Source: Anaerolineaceae bacterium (GTDB lineage: Bacteria > Chloroflexota > Anaerolineae > JAAYZQ01). From it: a DNA stretch of 10,411 nt. Numbering within the stretch: position 1 is the stretch's first letter; each line of letters opens with the position of its first letter. Both the position numbers and the translations under genes were made by a program. The notes under the pieces were generated by a model. It saw nothing but the letters and a program-made list of their open reading frames with translations. It searched no databases and was not told the origin of the DNA. Of this stretch, positions 1 through 6,240 are shown piece after piece. The DNA is taken from assembly GCA_012514775.1 (NCBI GenBank), contig JAAYZQ010000125.1, forward strand, positions 1 to 10,411, read 5' to 3'.

Positions 1-806
1 ATCTCGTCCACCAGGTGGCGGTACAGCGTCTGCCCGCCATAGCGCTCGAAGGCTTTTTCGATCTTGTTGGGCAGCATCTGCGCCCCGCCGGCGGGATAGT
101 ACACCCCGCCGATGTGATTGTCCAGGAACATGGTGGCTGCCAGGACGGCCGGGGTCTCGACGGCAGTGCAATAGCAGTAGGCCGAGCACAGCTTGTCATA
201 GAAGTCGAATATCTCGGGCGTGGAAAAATACTCCTCCAGGAGGGTCCACGTGCTGGTAGAGAGCAGCTTGCGCATCTTGAGCATGCCCAGGGGATTGCTC
301 AGCAGGCTGCGCAGCCCCTGCCGCGCCGAATATTCGGAAGGAGGGACCACCACCTCGTTCTTGACGACAATGTTCTCGTACAGCTTGTACAAGGCGGCAT
401 AGAACGCGCGGATGTTTTCCTTTTCCGCGGGGAACAGCCGGCCAAGCTCCTCCACAAAGCGCGGCACGTCCGGCCAAAACACCACCTCCCTGCCCTCGAT
501 GGTCATCCGGGCCAGAGTAGGGTGCGCCACGACGTCGATGGGCTCCTCCAGCTCGTTCATCAGGAAGCGAAACGGCTTGAAGCCCTTCTCGCCAAAGCCA
601 TAGAGCATGGCCGTTCCGACGTCAAACACAACGCCCTGGCGCTTGAAAGACGTGCACGAGCCCCCCGGCTTGTCCTGCTGGTCGATCATCAGCACCGACA
701 GGCCGCGCTTGGCCAGCAGGCTGGCCGCCGCCATCCCACCCAGCCCGGCGCCGACGACGATCACGTCGTATCGATCCCGCAGTACGGCATCTTCCAGCAA
801 TCTCAT
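1..806 (-). CDS. CrtI/CrtN-like FAD-dependent oxidoreductase (partial, C-terminus off left edge)
   Basis: The reading frame starts at the ATG at 806 and runs off the window at position 1, giving the first 268 residues. Residues 14-24 (DVIVVGAGLGG) form a dinucleotide-binding GxGxxG fold, with an acidic residue (D42) at the end of the second strand. G48-G49 and the following segment fit the FAD-binding lid of phytoene desaturase or retinol saturase-like flavoproteins. A YYPAGGAQML segment at 236-245 resembles the conserved yPxGG stretch before the substrate domain. The family usually has about 490-530 residues, so roughly half is visible. The start is supported by AGGTGA 7 nt upstream, which overlaps the stop of the previous gene. 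It is the fourth gene of the plsY operon and a distant paralogue of the gene before it. The family acts on polyenes, carotenoids or other isoprenoids; the substrate here is unknown. Confidence 0.88.
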   Translation of the reverse strand, partial: MRLLEDAVLRDRYDVIVVGAGLGGMAAASLLAKRGLSVLMIDQQDKPGGSCTSFKRQGVVFDVGTAMLYGFGEKGFKPFRFLMNELEEPIDVVAHPTLARMTIEGREVVFWPDVPRFVEELGRLFPAEKENIRAFYAALYKLYENIVVKNEVVVPPSEYSARQGLRSLLSNPLGMLKMRKLLSTSTWTLLEEYFSTPEIFDFYDKLCSAYCYCTAVETPAVLAATMFLDNHIGGVYYPAGGAQMLPNKIEKAFERYGGQTLYRHLVDE

Positions 807-813
807 TTGACCA

Positions 814-2406
814 TCACCTGGTATCCTTTCGTGTATCGACCGGGGCGATGGCGCGCCCCCCTTTGGTCGACCGGAGGATCCTCTTGGCGGCCAGCTTTCC
901 GGTCAGCACCGCCACCGGCGCCCCACCGGGCGAAAAAGACCAGTGCCCGGCCATCAGCAGGTTGGGAACGGGCGTCTCCACGCTGCGCGCGATGCGAAAC
1001 AGGCTCGTCCGCTGAAAGGCCTTCTCGCGCTCGTAGCTCCAGCCCATGATGGCCCCCTGAAAGTTCGACGTGCGCCGTTGCAGCGTATACGGCGTCGCCG
1101 TGGCACACAGCTCGACGTGATGGGACAGGCCGGGGATGAACGTCTCCAGGCTGGCGACCATCTGGCGCGCAAGCTTCTCGCTCAACCGGCGATAACCCTC
1201 GCTTGGCTTCCCGCCGTCCAGGCCCCAGTTGTGTGCATAGTGCCACGAGGTCAGCGCCGAGAGGATGAGGCCGGTTTTTCCCCTGGGCGCCAGGCTCGCC
1301 TGGCGGAGGCAGGGCACCGAAAGCTCCTGCGGCACGCGGGCAAAATAGTCCTCGCGGTCGCGATCCGCTTCCCCAATGCCGGTCAGATCGGGGGCGTAGA
1401 ACAGGTGCCCGCACCCCTGCAGGTTCAACTGCTCGACCGGGATGTCCAGTCCCAGGAAAACGGCAAAAACCGAATGGGAGGGATCGGCCGCCAGCAGCTT
1501 CCTGGTGAATGACGGGGAGACAGCCGCCGCGGGCATCAACTCCGTGAAGGTCTGGCGTGCATCGCCGGCGGCCACGACGTGCGATGCGCGCAGCTCGGTT
1601 CCGTCGGACAGCGCGACACCGCTGGCGCGCCCGTGCTCCAGGCAGATGCGGGCCACCCGGGTGTTCAGCAAGATCTCCCCGCCCGCTGCCTCGATTGCTC
1701 CGGCCAGGGCCGTGGGCACGGCCTGGATACCATCCTCCGGGTAGTAGTAATCCAGGAACATGCTGAAATAGGCCAGGCCAAACAGGGCGCCGGTTCCGTC
1801 GGGAAAGAGATGGCTCAGCAGGTTGACCAGGGCCGGGTTGGAAAGGCGCTTGCCCAGGTAACGCCGTAGGGGAGCACGGACGTGCATGAGGGTCGCCGGG
1901 AGGTGGCCAAGGGCGGCGAGGCGATCTTTTGGCCGCGATTCGGGCGCCGCTGTCTCGCCGGGCAGCTCCTCGAAAGAGGAGCGCACGAGTCCCACCAGCG
2001 CGCCGAGAAGATCCCCGATGTGCAGCACATCGTCCAGCACCTTCTGCAGGCCATCCCTCTGGTCGGGAAAGTGCCCCGCCAGGAACTGGAAGTATGCCTC
2101 AACGTCCGCCAGGCTCCGGATGGGACGCACGGTTTTCTCGGTGATCAGCGCCACAGGGCTCTTGTGCAAGCGCACCTGCGACAGCAAGCCAAGCTCGGCG
2201 AGCATGGGGATCAGAATTCCGGCATTCTCCACGGCCTTGATGCCGCCGTCGAACAGGTAGCCGTCCTGCCAGAACGAGTTGAACAGGCCGCCGACCTGCC
2301 CGGCCTGTTCGCACACCAGCACGCGGGCGCCGCCTCTGGCCAGGTACGCCGCTGCCGTCAACCCCGAGATGCCCGCACCGATGACAATCGCATCGTAATC
2401 AGCCAT
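814..2406 (-). CDS. CrtI/CrtN-like FAD-dependent oxidoreductase
   Basis: This is a complete 530-residue flavoprotein of the phytoene desaturase/carotenoid isomerase/amine oxidase superfamily. Residues 4-15 (YDAIVIGAGISG) are the Rossmann GxGxxG motif, E33 is the ribose-binding acid, and G39-G40 belong to the FAD-contacting VGG segment. A GG-rich stretch before a VxxI strand (about 260-280) and the C-terminal segment at about 478-511 (NLLMAGHWSFSPGGAP and following) match the second FAD-binding region. The length is normal for the family. The ATG at 2406 is preceded by GGAGG four bases away, right after the stop of the glycosyltransferase, so the two are translationally close. The gene continues the plsY-glycosyltransferase operon. 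Carotenoid desaturation, isomerisation or oxidation is the family precedent, but no phytoene or squalene synthase is visible, so the substrate could be another lipid or isoprenoid. A longer in-frame extension exists upstream but overlaps the glycosyltransferase and is not credible. Confidence 0.92.
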   Translation of the reverse strand: MADYDAIVIGAGISGLTAAAYLARGGARVLVCEQAGQVGGLFNSFWQDGYLFDGGIKAVENAGILIPMLAELGLLSQVRLHKSPVALITEKTVRPIRSLADVEAYFQFLAGHFPDQRDGLQKVLDDVLHIGDLLGALVGLVRSSFEELPGETAAPESRPKDRLAALGHLPATLMHVRAPLRRYLGKRLSNPALVNLLSHLFPDGTGALFGLAYFSMFLDYYYPEDGIQAVPTALAGAIEAAGGEILLNTRVARICLEHGRASGVALSDGTELRASHVVAAGDARQTFTELMPAAAVSPSFTRKLLAADPSHSVFAVFLGLDIPVEQLNLQGCGHLFYAPDLTGIGEADRDREDYFARVPQELSVPCLRQASLAPRGKTGLILSALTSWHYAHNWGLDGGKPSEGYRRLSEKLARQMVASLETFIPGLSHHVELCATATPYTLQRRTSNFQGAIMGWSYEREKAFQRTSLFRIARSVETPVPNLLMAGHWSFSPGGAPVAVLTGKLAAKRILRSTKGGRAIAPVDTRKDTR

Positions 2407-2414
2407 GATCCTCC

Positions 2415-3575
2415 CTACCATAACCTTGCCCGTGGACTGGCCAGGGATCGGCCTTTCCAGGTGAGGCCGCCGGTGAGGCTTAGCCACATCGAACGAAAGG
2501 CCACGACCTCCATGACAAGCAGTGTGACGGGATAGAGGGCCGCCGGCGCCAGGGGCAGACCCAGGCGGCGATAGGAGAACAACCACAAGACCAGCGCCAG
2601 CGCGATGCAGCCCAGGACGGCGGCGAGTGGCACATCCAGTGCCGAACCCAGTGCGTAGCGGCCCAGATCGTAGACTGGTTTCAGGAACAGCACCAGCAGC
2701 CACAGCCAGGCGAACAGGTAGGGCACCAGCCGGAAGCCAAAGGCGGCGAACAGGTTTTTGGCAAAGCCTGCATACGCCTCCCGGCCGCTCCGGTACATGC
2801 GGCAGGAGATGAGGTGCGCCACTTCCATCATGCGCCAGCGGTAGCCCATGGCCGCGAACCGCCTGGCCAGTGCCAGGTCCTCCGGGATCGAGGAGCGGAC
2901 GGCCTGGTGGCCGCCGGTCTCCTGGTAGGCAGCGCGCCGGATCACCAGCACCTGCCCGATGGCGCAAGCCAGCGCCGGGAGCTTGACGCGGTAGGCCAGC
3001 GCCAGCGGCGTGAAGGAGTACATCACCCAGGAAAAGAATGGAACCAGCAGTTTCTCACCCCACGTCAGCACCTCCTGCCGTGGAAAGCCGCTCATCAGAT
3101 CGGCGCGCTCGCCTTCCATGGCAGTCACCACCACCCGCACCGCTCCGGGCCGGTGAAAGGTGTCCGCATCGGTGAAAAAGAGCAGGTCGCCGGCTGCCTG
3201 TGCCGCGAGCTGGGCACAGGCCCAGTTCTTCCCCGACCAGCCTGCCTCCAGTGGCCGGCCGGCCAGCACCTTCAGCCGCGCGTCGCAGCCCGCCAGCGCT
3301 TCGAGGATCGCGCGGGTCCGATCCGTGGATTCGTCGTCCAGGGCCAGCACCTCAAAATCCGAGTAGTCCTGCGCGAGCAGCGAGCGGATGCAGCGCTCGA
3401 CGTTGCGTTCTTCGTTGCGCGCCGGCACAAGGATGGAGACCCTGGGAAACCGCGCCGGAGCAGGGTGCCGAAGCGCTCGCCGCATGGTCCGCGTGTTGCT
3501 CAACACAATGGCGATCAGGATCGCCTGAAAGATGAGGATGTCATAGATCGGGTCGTGTACCAGGAACCGGCTCAT
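2415..3575 (-). CDS. Membrane-associated family 2 glycosyltransferase, CrtQ-like
   Basis: The protein has 386 residues. An N-terminal hydrophobic helix (about 9-25) precedes a GT-A domain starting SILVPARNEE at 47-56. DDES (80-83) binds the nucleotide and D136-A-D138 is the DxD metal site. MSGFPRQ (161-167), GQ (207-208), GGH (221-223) and PED (231-233) follow. Three C-terminal hydrophobic stretches (about 284-300, 311-335, 341-365) and a terminal TWKGR motif (372-376) complete it. The GWSGKNWA segment and the MSGFPRQ...GQ...GGH order resemble CrtQ, the glucosyltransferase of staphyloxanthin synthesis, and related lipid glycosyltransferases. It probably moves a sugar from a nucleotide donor to a membrane lipid on the cytoplasmic face. 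ATG 3575 is chosen because the protein begins naturally there and the upstream in-frame extension lies inside plsY. The ribosome site is weak, suggesting translational coupling to plsY 13 bp upstream. Sugar and acceptor cannot be read from the sequence. Confidence 0.9.
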   Translation of the reverse strand: MSRFLVHDPIYDILIFQAILIAIVLSNTRTMRRALRHPAPARFPRVSILVPARNEERNVERCIRSLLAQDYSDFEVLALDDESTDRTRAILEALAGCDARLKVLAGRPLEAGWSGKNWACAQLAAQAAGDLLFFTDADTFHRPGAVRVVVTAMEGERADLMSGFPRQEVLTWGEKLLVPFFSWVMYSFTPLALAYRVKLPALACAIGQVLVIRRAAYQETGGHQAVRSSIPEDLALARRFAAMGYRWRMMEVAHLISCRMYRSGREAYAGFAKNLFAAFGFRLVPYLFAWLWLLVLFLKPVYDLGRYALGSALDVPLAAVLGCIALALVLWLFSYRRLGLPLAPAALYPVTLLVMEVVAFRSMWLSLTGGLTWKGRSLASPRARLW

Positions 3576-3588
3576 CCGTCGCCGTCCC

Positions 3589-4200
3589 TCAGGTCGAGAG
3601 CCGGCTCGCAAGCCAGGGACGCAAGTGAGGTCGCCGGCCCAGATCCCCGCGATGGGTCCAGGCCAGGATGACGTACTGGCCGGCCAGCACGGCCAGGAGC
3701 AAGGGGTCGGGCATCCAGGCAAGCAAAACGACGCCCAACCCAACGACGGTCAGCAACACGGCCCAGCCGCTCACGTCGAGCAGCGCGGTCCAGAAAAGGA
3801 CCAGCAGCAGCGCCGGCAGGGGCACGCGCCATAGGGTCAGGCCGATCCATACGCCAAACGAGACGGCAAGGCCTTTTCCACCTCTGAAGCGAAGGAAGGG
3901 CGAAAAGGCGTGCCCCAGGAGGGGGGCCGTGGCAATCAGGTACATGGGCAGGCCGCAGATTCCCAGGTCGAAGTAGGCCACTCCCACCGGTGCGGCTCCC
4001 TTGCTGACGTCGAGCATCAATGCCAGCAGCCCGGGCAGCGCGCCGCCGGCCCGAAAGGCATTGGTCGCACCGGGGTTGCCGTCGCCAAAGCGCCGCACAT
4101 CTGTCCGGCAAAAGATTCTTCCCAGCCAGACGGAGAACGGGAGCGAGCCGCACAGGAAGGCCAGCAGGATCAGCGCAAGGGAAAGCGCCATCGACGTCAC
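3589..4200 (-). CDS. plsY: PlsY-family glycerol-3-phosphate acyltransferase
   Basis: This 203-residue polytopic protein matches the acyl-phosphate:glycerol-3-phosphate acyltransferase PlsY, which makes lysophosphatidic acid at the membrane. Motif 1 is visible as GSLPF (18-22) plus GDGNPGATNAFR (39-50). Motif 2 is LDVSKG (63-68). Motif 3 is GHAFSPFLRFRGGKG (96-110). A C-terminal THRGDL (182-187) matches the HxxN region. Hydrophobic helices lie near 5-25, 55-75, 83-97, 111-140 and 146-180. Two positions differ from the textbook enzyme: the Ser of GSGN is Asp40, and the Asn of HxxN is Asp186. It could therefore be a specialised paralogue. The start is the GTG at 4200, six bases after GGAG. An in-frame ATG at 4191 is possible but has poorer spacing, and the ATG at 4203 hits an immediate stop. 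It is the first gene of the operon. Confidence 0.9.
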   Translation of the reverse strand: MTSMALSLALILLAFLCGSLPFSVWLGRIFCRTDVRRFGDGNPGATNAFRAGGALPGLLALMLDVSKGAAPVGVAYFDLGICGLPMYLIATAPLLGHAFSPFLRFRGGKGLAVSFGVWIGLTLWRVPLPALLLVLFWTALLDVSGWAVLLTVVGLGVVLLAWMPDPLLLAVLAGQYVILAWTHRGDLGRRPHLRPWLASRLST

Positions 4201-4221
4201 ATGGTTCTCCGACGACAGATT

Positions 4222-4265
4222 CCCTGGAGGGTTGGAGCACGATGGGAAGACAGCGCGCTCCAGGG
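4222..4265 (-). promoter_or_regulatory. Inverted repeat in the plsY leader
   Basis: CCCTGGAG at 4222-4229 is perfectly complementary to CTCCAGGG at 4258-4265, giving an 8-bp stem with a 28-nt loop in the predicted plsY leader. One arm lies inside the block shared with the DUF2177 leader. The other ends about 12 nt before the plsY Shine-Dalgarno site. There is no T-tract, so it is more likely an RNA fold or protein site than a terminator. Confidence 0.5.
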
Positions 4266-4294
4266 GGTCCCTGCCAGAATTATATCAGACAACA
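4253..4294 (-). repeat. Shared promoter/start-region element, copy 1 (plsY)
   Basis: Read on the minus strand, this copy contains TGTTGT, GATATAAT, GGGAC and CCTGGAGCGCGC in that order. The same four blocks occur in the same order at 5019-5059, with spacings that differ by only one base. The element spans the spacer end, the -10 box, the start site and about 20 transcribed bases. Confidence 0.8.
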
Positions 4295-4307
4295 GAATGG
4301 GCGTCAA
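4279..4307 (-). promoter_or_regulatory. Extended -10 sigma-70-type promoter of the plsY operon
   Basis: On the minus strand TTGACG (4307-4302) is followed after exactly 17 bp by TATAAT (4284-4279). A TGA directly before the hexamer completes an extended -10. Transcription should begin near 4272, leaving a leader of about 70 nt before the plsY GTG. It matches consensus at 11 of 12 hexamer positions. No other strong promoter was seen inside the four-gene run. Confidence 0.85.
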
Positions 4308-4530
4308 CCAGGTTTTCGCGGTTGGCCGCGCTTGCTCTAGAGGGTACCCGGGATCTCAACGTCCCGCGACGTACTCGGGTGCCACGCGGCAAGCCCGTGT
4401 AGGAGCGCGTGACACCTGACTCGAGCCTTGGCGAGAAGCTCAGGCTGGGCTATCCTGGGCCGAGCATCCTCTCTTTTCTATGGCGTCCCATGCCCACGGC
4501 GCCCCACAACGTCGAGATCTTTTCGGTCTC
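4308..4530. other. Intergenic region between the DUF2177 gene and the plsY promoter
   Basis: No credible gene was found here. There is an imperfect hairpin at 4376-4397 (CGGGTGCC paired with GGCA...CCCG, with a two-base bulge). A second lies at 4438-4465 (GCTCAGGC with GCCGAGC). Neither has a T-tract in the direction of the upstream minus-strand gene, so neither is called as its terminator with confidence. A cluster of common restriction-type palindromes lies at 4336-4352. Confidence 0.4.
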
Positions 4531-4932
4531 TTAGCCCAACCACCTGCCAGCCATGTACCCGGCGAGGCTCACGACCACGCTCAAGACCGTCCCCCAGATC
4601 ATGTCCACGACCGTGACGAGGAGGGGCCAGTCTCGGATGGTGGCGAGGTTGGTCAGGTCGTACGTGGCATAGGCGATGAGACCGAACAGAGCCGCGCGCC
4701 AGAGGGTCGTCACGAGGGAGCCGGCTTGCAGCCCCGGCAGGACCGCGAACACCAGGATGCCAACGATGAACAGCAGGTAAAAGACACCCGCTGCCAGCCA
4801 GTTGGGGCTGGGAGCCATGAGAAAGCCCAGGTGCTTGCTATAGAACGTGCGTGCCACCAGGCCCAGCCAGGCCATGTCGATGATCAGGAATGCCACGAGC
4901 GTAGCGAGATACAGTTTCAGATAGTAAGCCAT
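4531..4932 (-). CDS. DUF2177 family integral membrane protein
   Basis: This is a complete 133-residue hydrophobic protein with four predicted membrane helices (about 5-25, 46-66, 77-95 and 104-128). The residues D19 and W22 in helix 1, YDLTN at 91-95, W102, D110 and W113 fit the pattern of the DUF2177 family (PF09945), which is typically about 130-140 residues. The function of this family is not established, and I do not assign one. The ATG at 4932 follows AGGAG by six bases, an excellent ribosome site. It forms its own transcription unit with a promoter at 5044-5072. That start region shares blocks with the plsY operon promoter downstream, which hints at a membrane or lipid-related role by co-regulation (inference). 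Confidence 0.85.
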   Translation of the reverse strand: MAYYLKLYLATLVAFLIIDMAWLGLVARTFYSKHLGFLMAPSPNWLAAGVFYLLFIVGILVFAVLPGLQAGSLVTTLWRAALFGLIAYATYDLTNLATIRDWPLLVTVVDMIWGTVLSVVVSLAGYMAGRWLG

Positions 4933-4998
4933 GTTTCGCTCCTGTCTTCTCCACCGGCGCCAGAGCTCCAGCCCGTGATAGACCCCTCATAGTTGCAC

Positions 4999-5026
4999 AT
5001 TCGCGAATCGAGCGCAGGGCGCGCTC
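4999..5026. promoter_or_regulatory. Palindrome and small hairpin in the DUF2177 leader
   Basis: ATTCGCGAAT at 4999-5008 is a perfect 10-bp palindrome. Beside it GAGCGC (5010-5015) pairs with GCGCTC (5021-5026) around a five-base loop. Both lie in the predicted leader of about 105 nt. They could be a repressor site or RNA structure; nothing in the sequence decides which. Confidence 0.35.
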
Positions 5027-5059
5027 CAGGAGTCCCCTTCGCTATTATATCGCACAACA
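5019..5059 (-). repeat. Shared promoter/start-region element, copy 2 (DUF2177 gene)
   Basis: On the minus strand this copy has TGTTGT, GATATAAT, GGGAC and CCTGGAGCGCGC, identical block by block to 4253-4294. The -35 regions outside the element are unrelated in quality: copy 1 has TTGACG and copy 2 has TTTGCA. Confidence 0.8.
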
Positions 5060-5072
5060 ATGCAGGTGCAAA
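5044..5072 (-). promoter_or_regulatory. Promoter of the DUF2177 gene
   Basis: TATAAT at 5049-5044 (minus strand) is a perfect -10. TTTGCA at 5072-5067, 17 bp upstream, is a modest -35. A TTGCAC alternative with a 16-bp spacer overlaps it. The weak -35 suggests help from an activator or reliance on the -10 context. Transcription should begin near 5038. Confidence 0.7.
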
Positions 5073-5194
5073 TCGGCGGCTCAGAAGAGCGAAACCCGGC
5101 AGGAATACGATCACAGTCACGTTGTGAGCACAGCTTCTGGCAGGGCATCCTACCTTGACTCGGTTAGAAACCTATAAGAAATCTTTGCGATACC

Positions 5195-5223
5195 TTGACA
5201 GGATGGCCACTTGAGGATATAAT
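5195..5223 (+). promoter_or_regulatory. Consensus promoter of the fakB/degV gene
   Basis: TTGACA (5195-5200), a 17-bp spacer and TATAAT (5218-5223) match the sigma-70 consensus at all twelve positions. Transcription should start near 5230, giving a leader of about 57 nt. In that leader GCAGGG (5253-5258) can pair with CCCTGC (5271-5276) just ahead of the ribosome site. Confidence 0.88.
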
Positions 5224-5286
5224 TTCCATTGACGCCAGGCAAGAGCCTACGAGCAGGGCGCCGGCGTGTCCCCTGCGGAAGTGCCG

Positions 5287-6147
5287 ATGGAGAATAAAGT
5301 GACCATTAGGATAGTAACGGACAGCAGTTGTGATTTGCCGATAGAATTGGTGCACAGGTATGGGATCAGCGTCGTGCCGATGTACATCAACGTCGGCAAG
5401 AATAGCTACATGGACGGCGTCGAGATGACCCACGAGGAGTTCTACGAAGGGCTGCCCCATTTCGACCATCATCCCACGACTTCGGTCCCCGGTCCCGGGC
5501 GATTGGTGCAAGAGTACGAGCGTCTTGCCGACGACGGCGCGACGGCCATCGTATCGATTCACATCGGCAGCGCCCTGAGTGCCATGGTGGGAATCGCCCG
5601 CCTGGCGGCACAGGAGACCAAGAAGGTACCCGTCACTGTTTTCGATTCGGGACAGTTGACGTTGGGCATCGGCTTGCTGGCCCTCACCGCAGAGAGGGCA
5701 GCGGCCGAGGGCCAACCCTTGAGCGATATCGTCGCAGCCCTGGAGGACCAGGCCTCTCGCACCCATTGCATCGCTGCCCTGGACACCCTGGAGTACCTGC
5801 GGCGGAGCGGCCGGCTGAGCCGTTTTCAGTCCACCCTTGGCTCCGTGCTCCAGATCAAGCCCCTGCTCAAAATGCATTCCGGGGAGTTCGATATGGAGCG
5901 GGTGCGCACCCAGAATCGCGCGACCGCCAGGATGATGGACTATCTGGCCCCCCTGATGCCGTTCGAGAAACTGGCCCTGGTTCACACCCACGCACCGGAG
6001 AAGGCACACCTCCTCCGCCAACTGGCCTCGCACATGTTTCCTGGAGGGGGAGAGCCAATGTACGCCGAGGTCACGCCCATCATCGGCACGCACATCGGCC
6101 CCGGGGCGGCAGGCTTTGTGGCCATTGAGGCCAGAAACGGCGTCTAG
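5287..6147 (+). CDS. DegV family fatty-acid-binding protein (FakB-like)
   Basis: This 286-residue protein is of the DegV/FakB family. FakB presents an exogenous or recycled fatty acid to the kinase FakA, giving acyl-phosphate for PlsX/PlsY. Family landmarks are all visible: IVTDSSCDLP (9-18), HPTTSVP (62-68) with the carboxylate-contacting T65/S66 region, SIHIGSALSA (90-99), FDSGQLTLGIG (119-129), the basic LRRSGR (171-176), QIKPLL (189-194), and GTHIGPGAAG (267-276) with H269. The ATG at 5287 gives the usual N-terminus, with the TDS motif about ten residues in, and has GGAAG five bases upstream. A GTG at 5266 would add seven residues but lies in a hairpin loop. It is monocistronic and ends in a hairpin region at 6197-6227. 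No FakA (DAK-domain) partner is visible. The nearby plsY-like gene is a functional echo but belongs to another transcript. The ligand could be another lipid. Confidence 0.93.
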   Translation: MENKVTIRIVTDSSCDLPIELVHRYGISVVPMYINVGKNSYMDGVEMTHEEFYEGLPHFDHHPTTSVPGPGRLVQEYERLADDGATAIVSIHIGSALSAMVGIARLAAQETKKVPVTVFDSGQLTLGIGLLALTAERAAAEGQPLSDIVAALEDQASRTHCIAALDTLEYLRRSGRLSRFQSTLGSVLQIKPLLKMHSGEFDMERVRTQNRATARMMDYLAPLMPFEKLALVHTHAPEKAHLLRQLASHMFPGGGEPMYAEVTPIIGTHIGPGAAGFVAIEARNGV

Positions 6148-6196
6148 AGCCGTCAAGAGGAAGGCAAAAAGGGCGCCTGGTGATGGACGGAGGGTT

Positions 6197-6227
6197 GGGA
6201 GCGGCCCTTGGCTCCTGGGCCGCTCCC
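6197..6227. terminator. Strong hairpin between convergent genes
   Basis: GGGAGCGGCCC (6197-6207) and GGGCCGCTCCC (6217-6227) form a perfect 11-bp GC-rich stem with a nine-base loop. It sits in the 93-bp gap between the fakB/degV gene and the convergent DUF35 gene, so it could stop transcription from both sides. Neither side has an immediate T-tract. On the minus strand a run of five T lies about 25 bases past the stem. Confidence 0.55.
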
Positions 6228-6240
6228 GGCCCATTGACCT

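Noticed and set aside
15..1049. Plus-strand frame of 344 codons at the left end
   Set aside because: It is antisense to two flavoprotein genes with clear FAD motifs.
2406..2967. N-terminal extension of the 814-2406 flavoprotein to 717 codons
   Set aside because: The extension overlaps the conserved C-terminal half of the glycosyltransferase; the ATG at 2406 has GGAGG and starts right at the FAD-binding fold.
4336..4425. Cluster of TCTAGA, GGTACC, CCCGGG and CTCGAG sites resembling a cloning polylinker
   Set aside because: Order and flanks do not match a polylinker I know, and the surrounding sequence continues normally into native promoters; coincidence in GC-rich DNA is likelier than vector contamination. 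A vector screen would settle it.
4438..4465. Hairpin GCTCAGGC/GCCGAGC as terminator of the DUF2177 gene
   Set aside because: The T-rich stretch lies on the plus-strand side, where no gene precedes it; on the minus strand no T-run follows.
4917..5000. Possible 27-codon upstream frame overlapping the DUF2177 start
   Set aside because: It starts in the palindrome with no ribosome site; the overlap with the ATG at 4932 is suggestive but not enough.
5164..6234. Long minus-strand frame of 356 codons opposite the fakB/degV gene
   Set aside because: It is antisense to a clear DegV-family gene, has no family motifs and is explained by high GC and codon bias.
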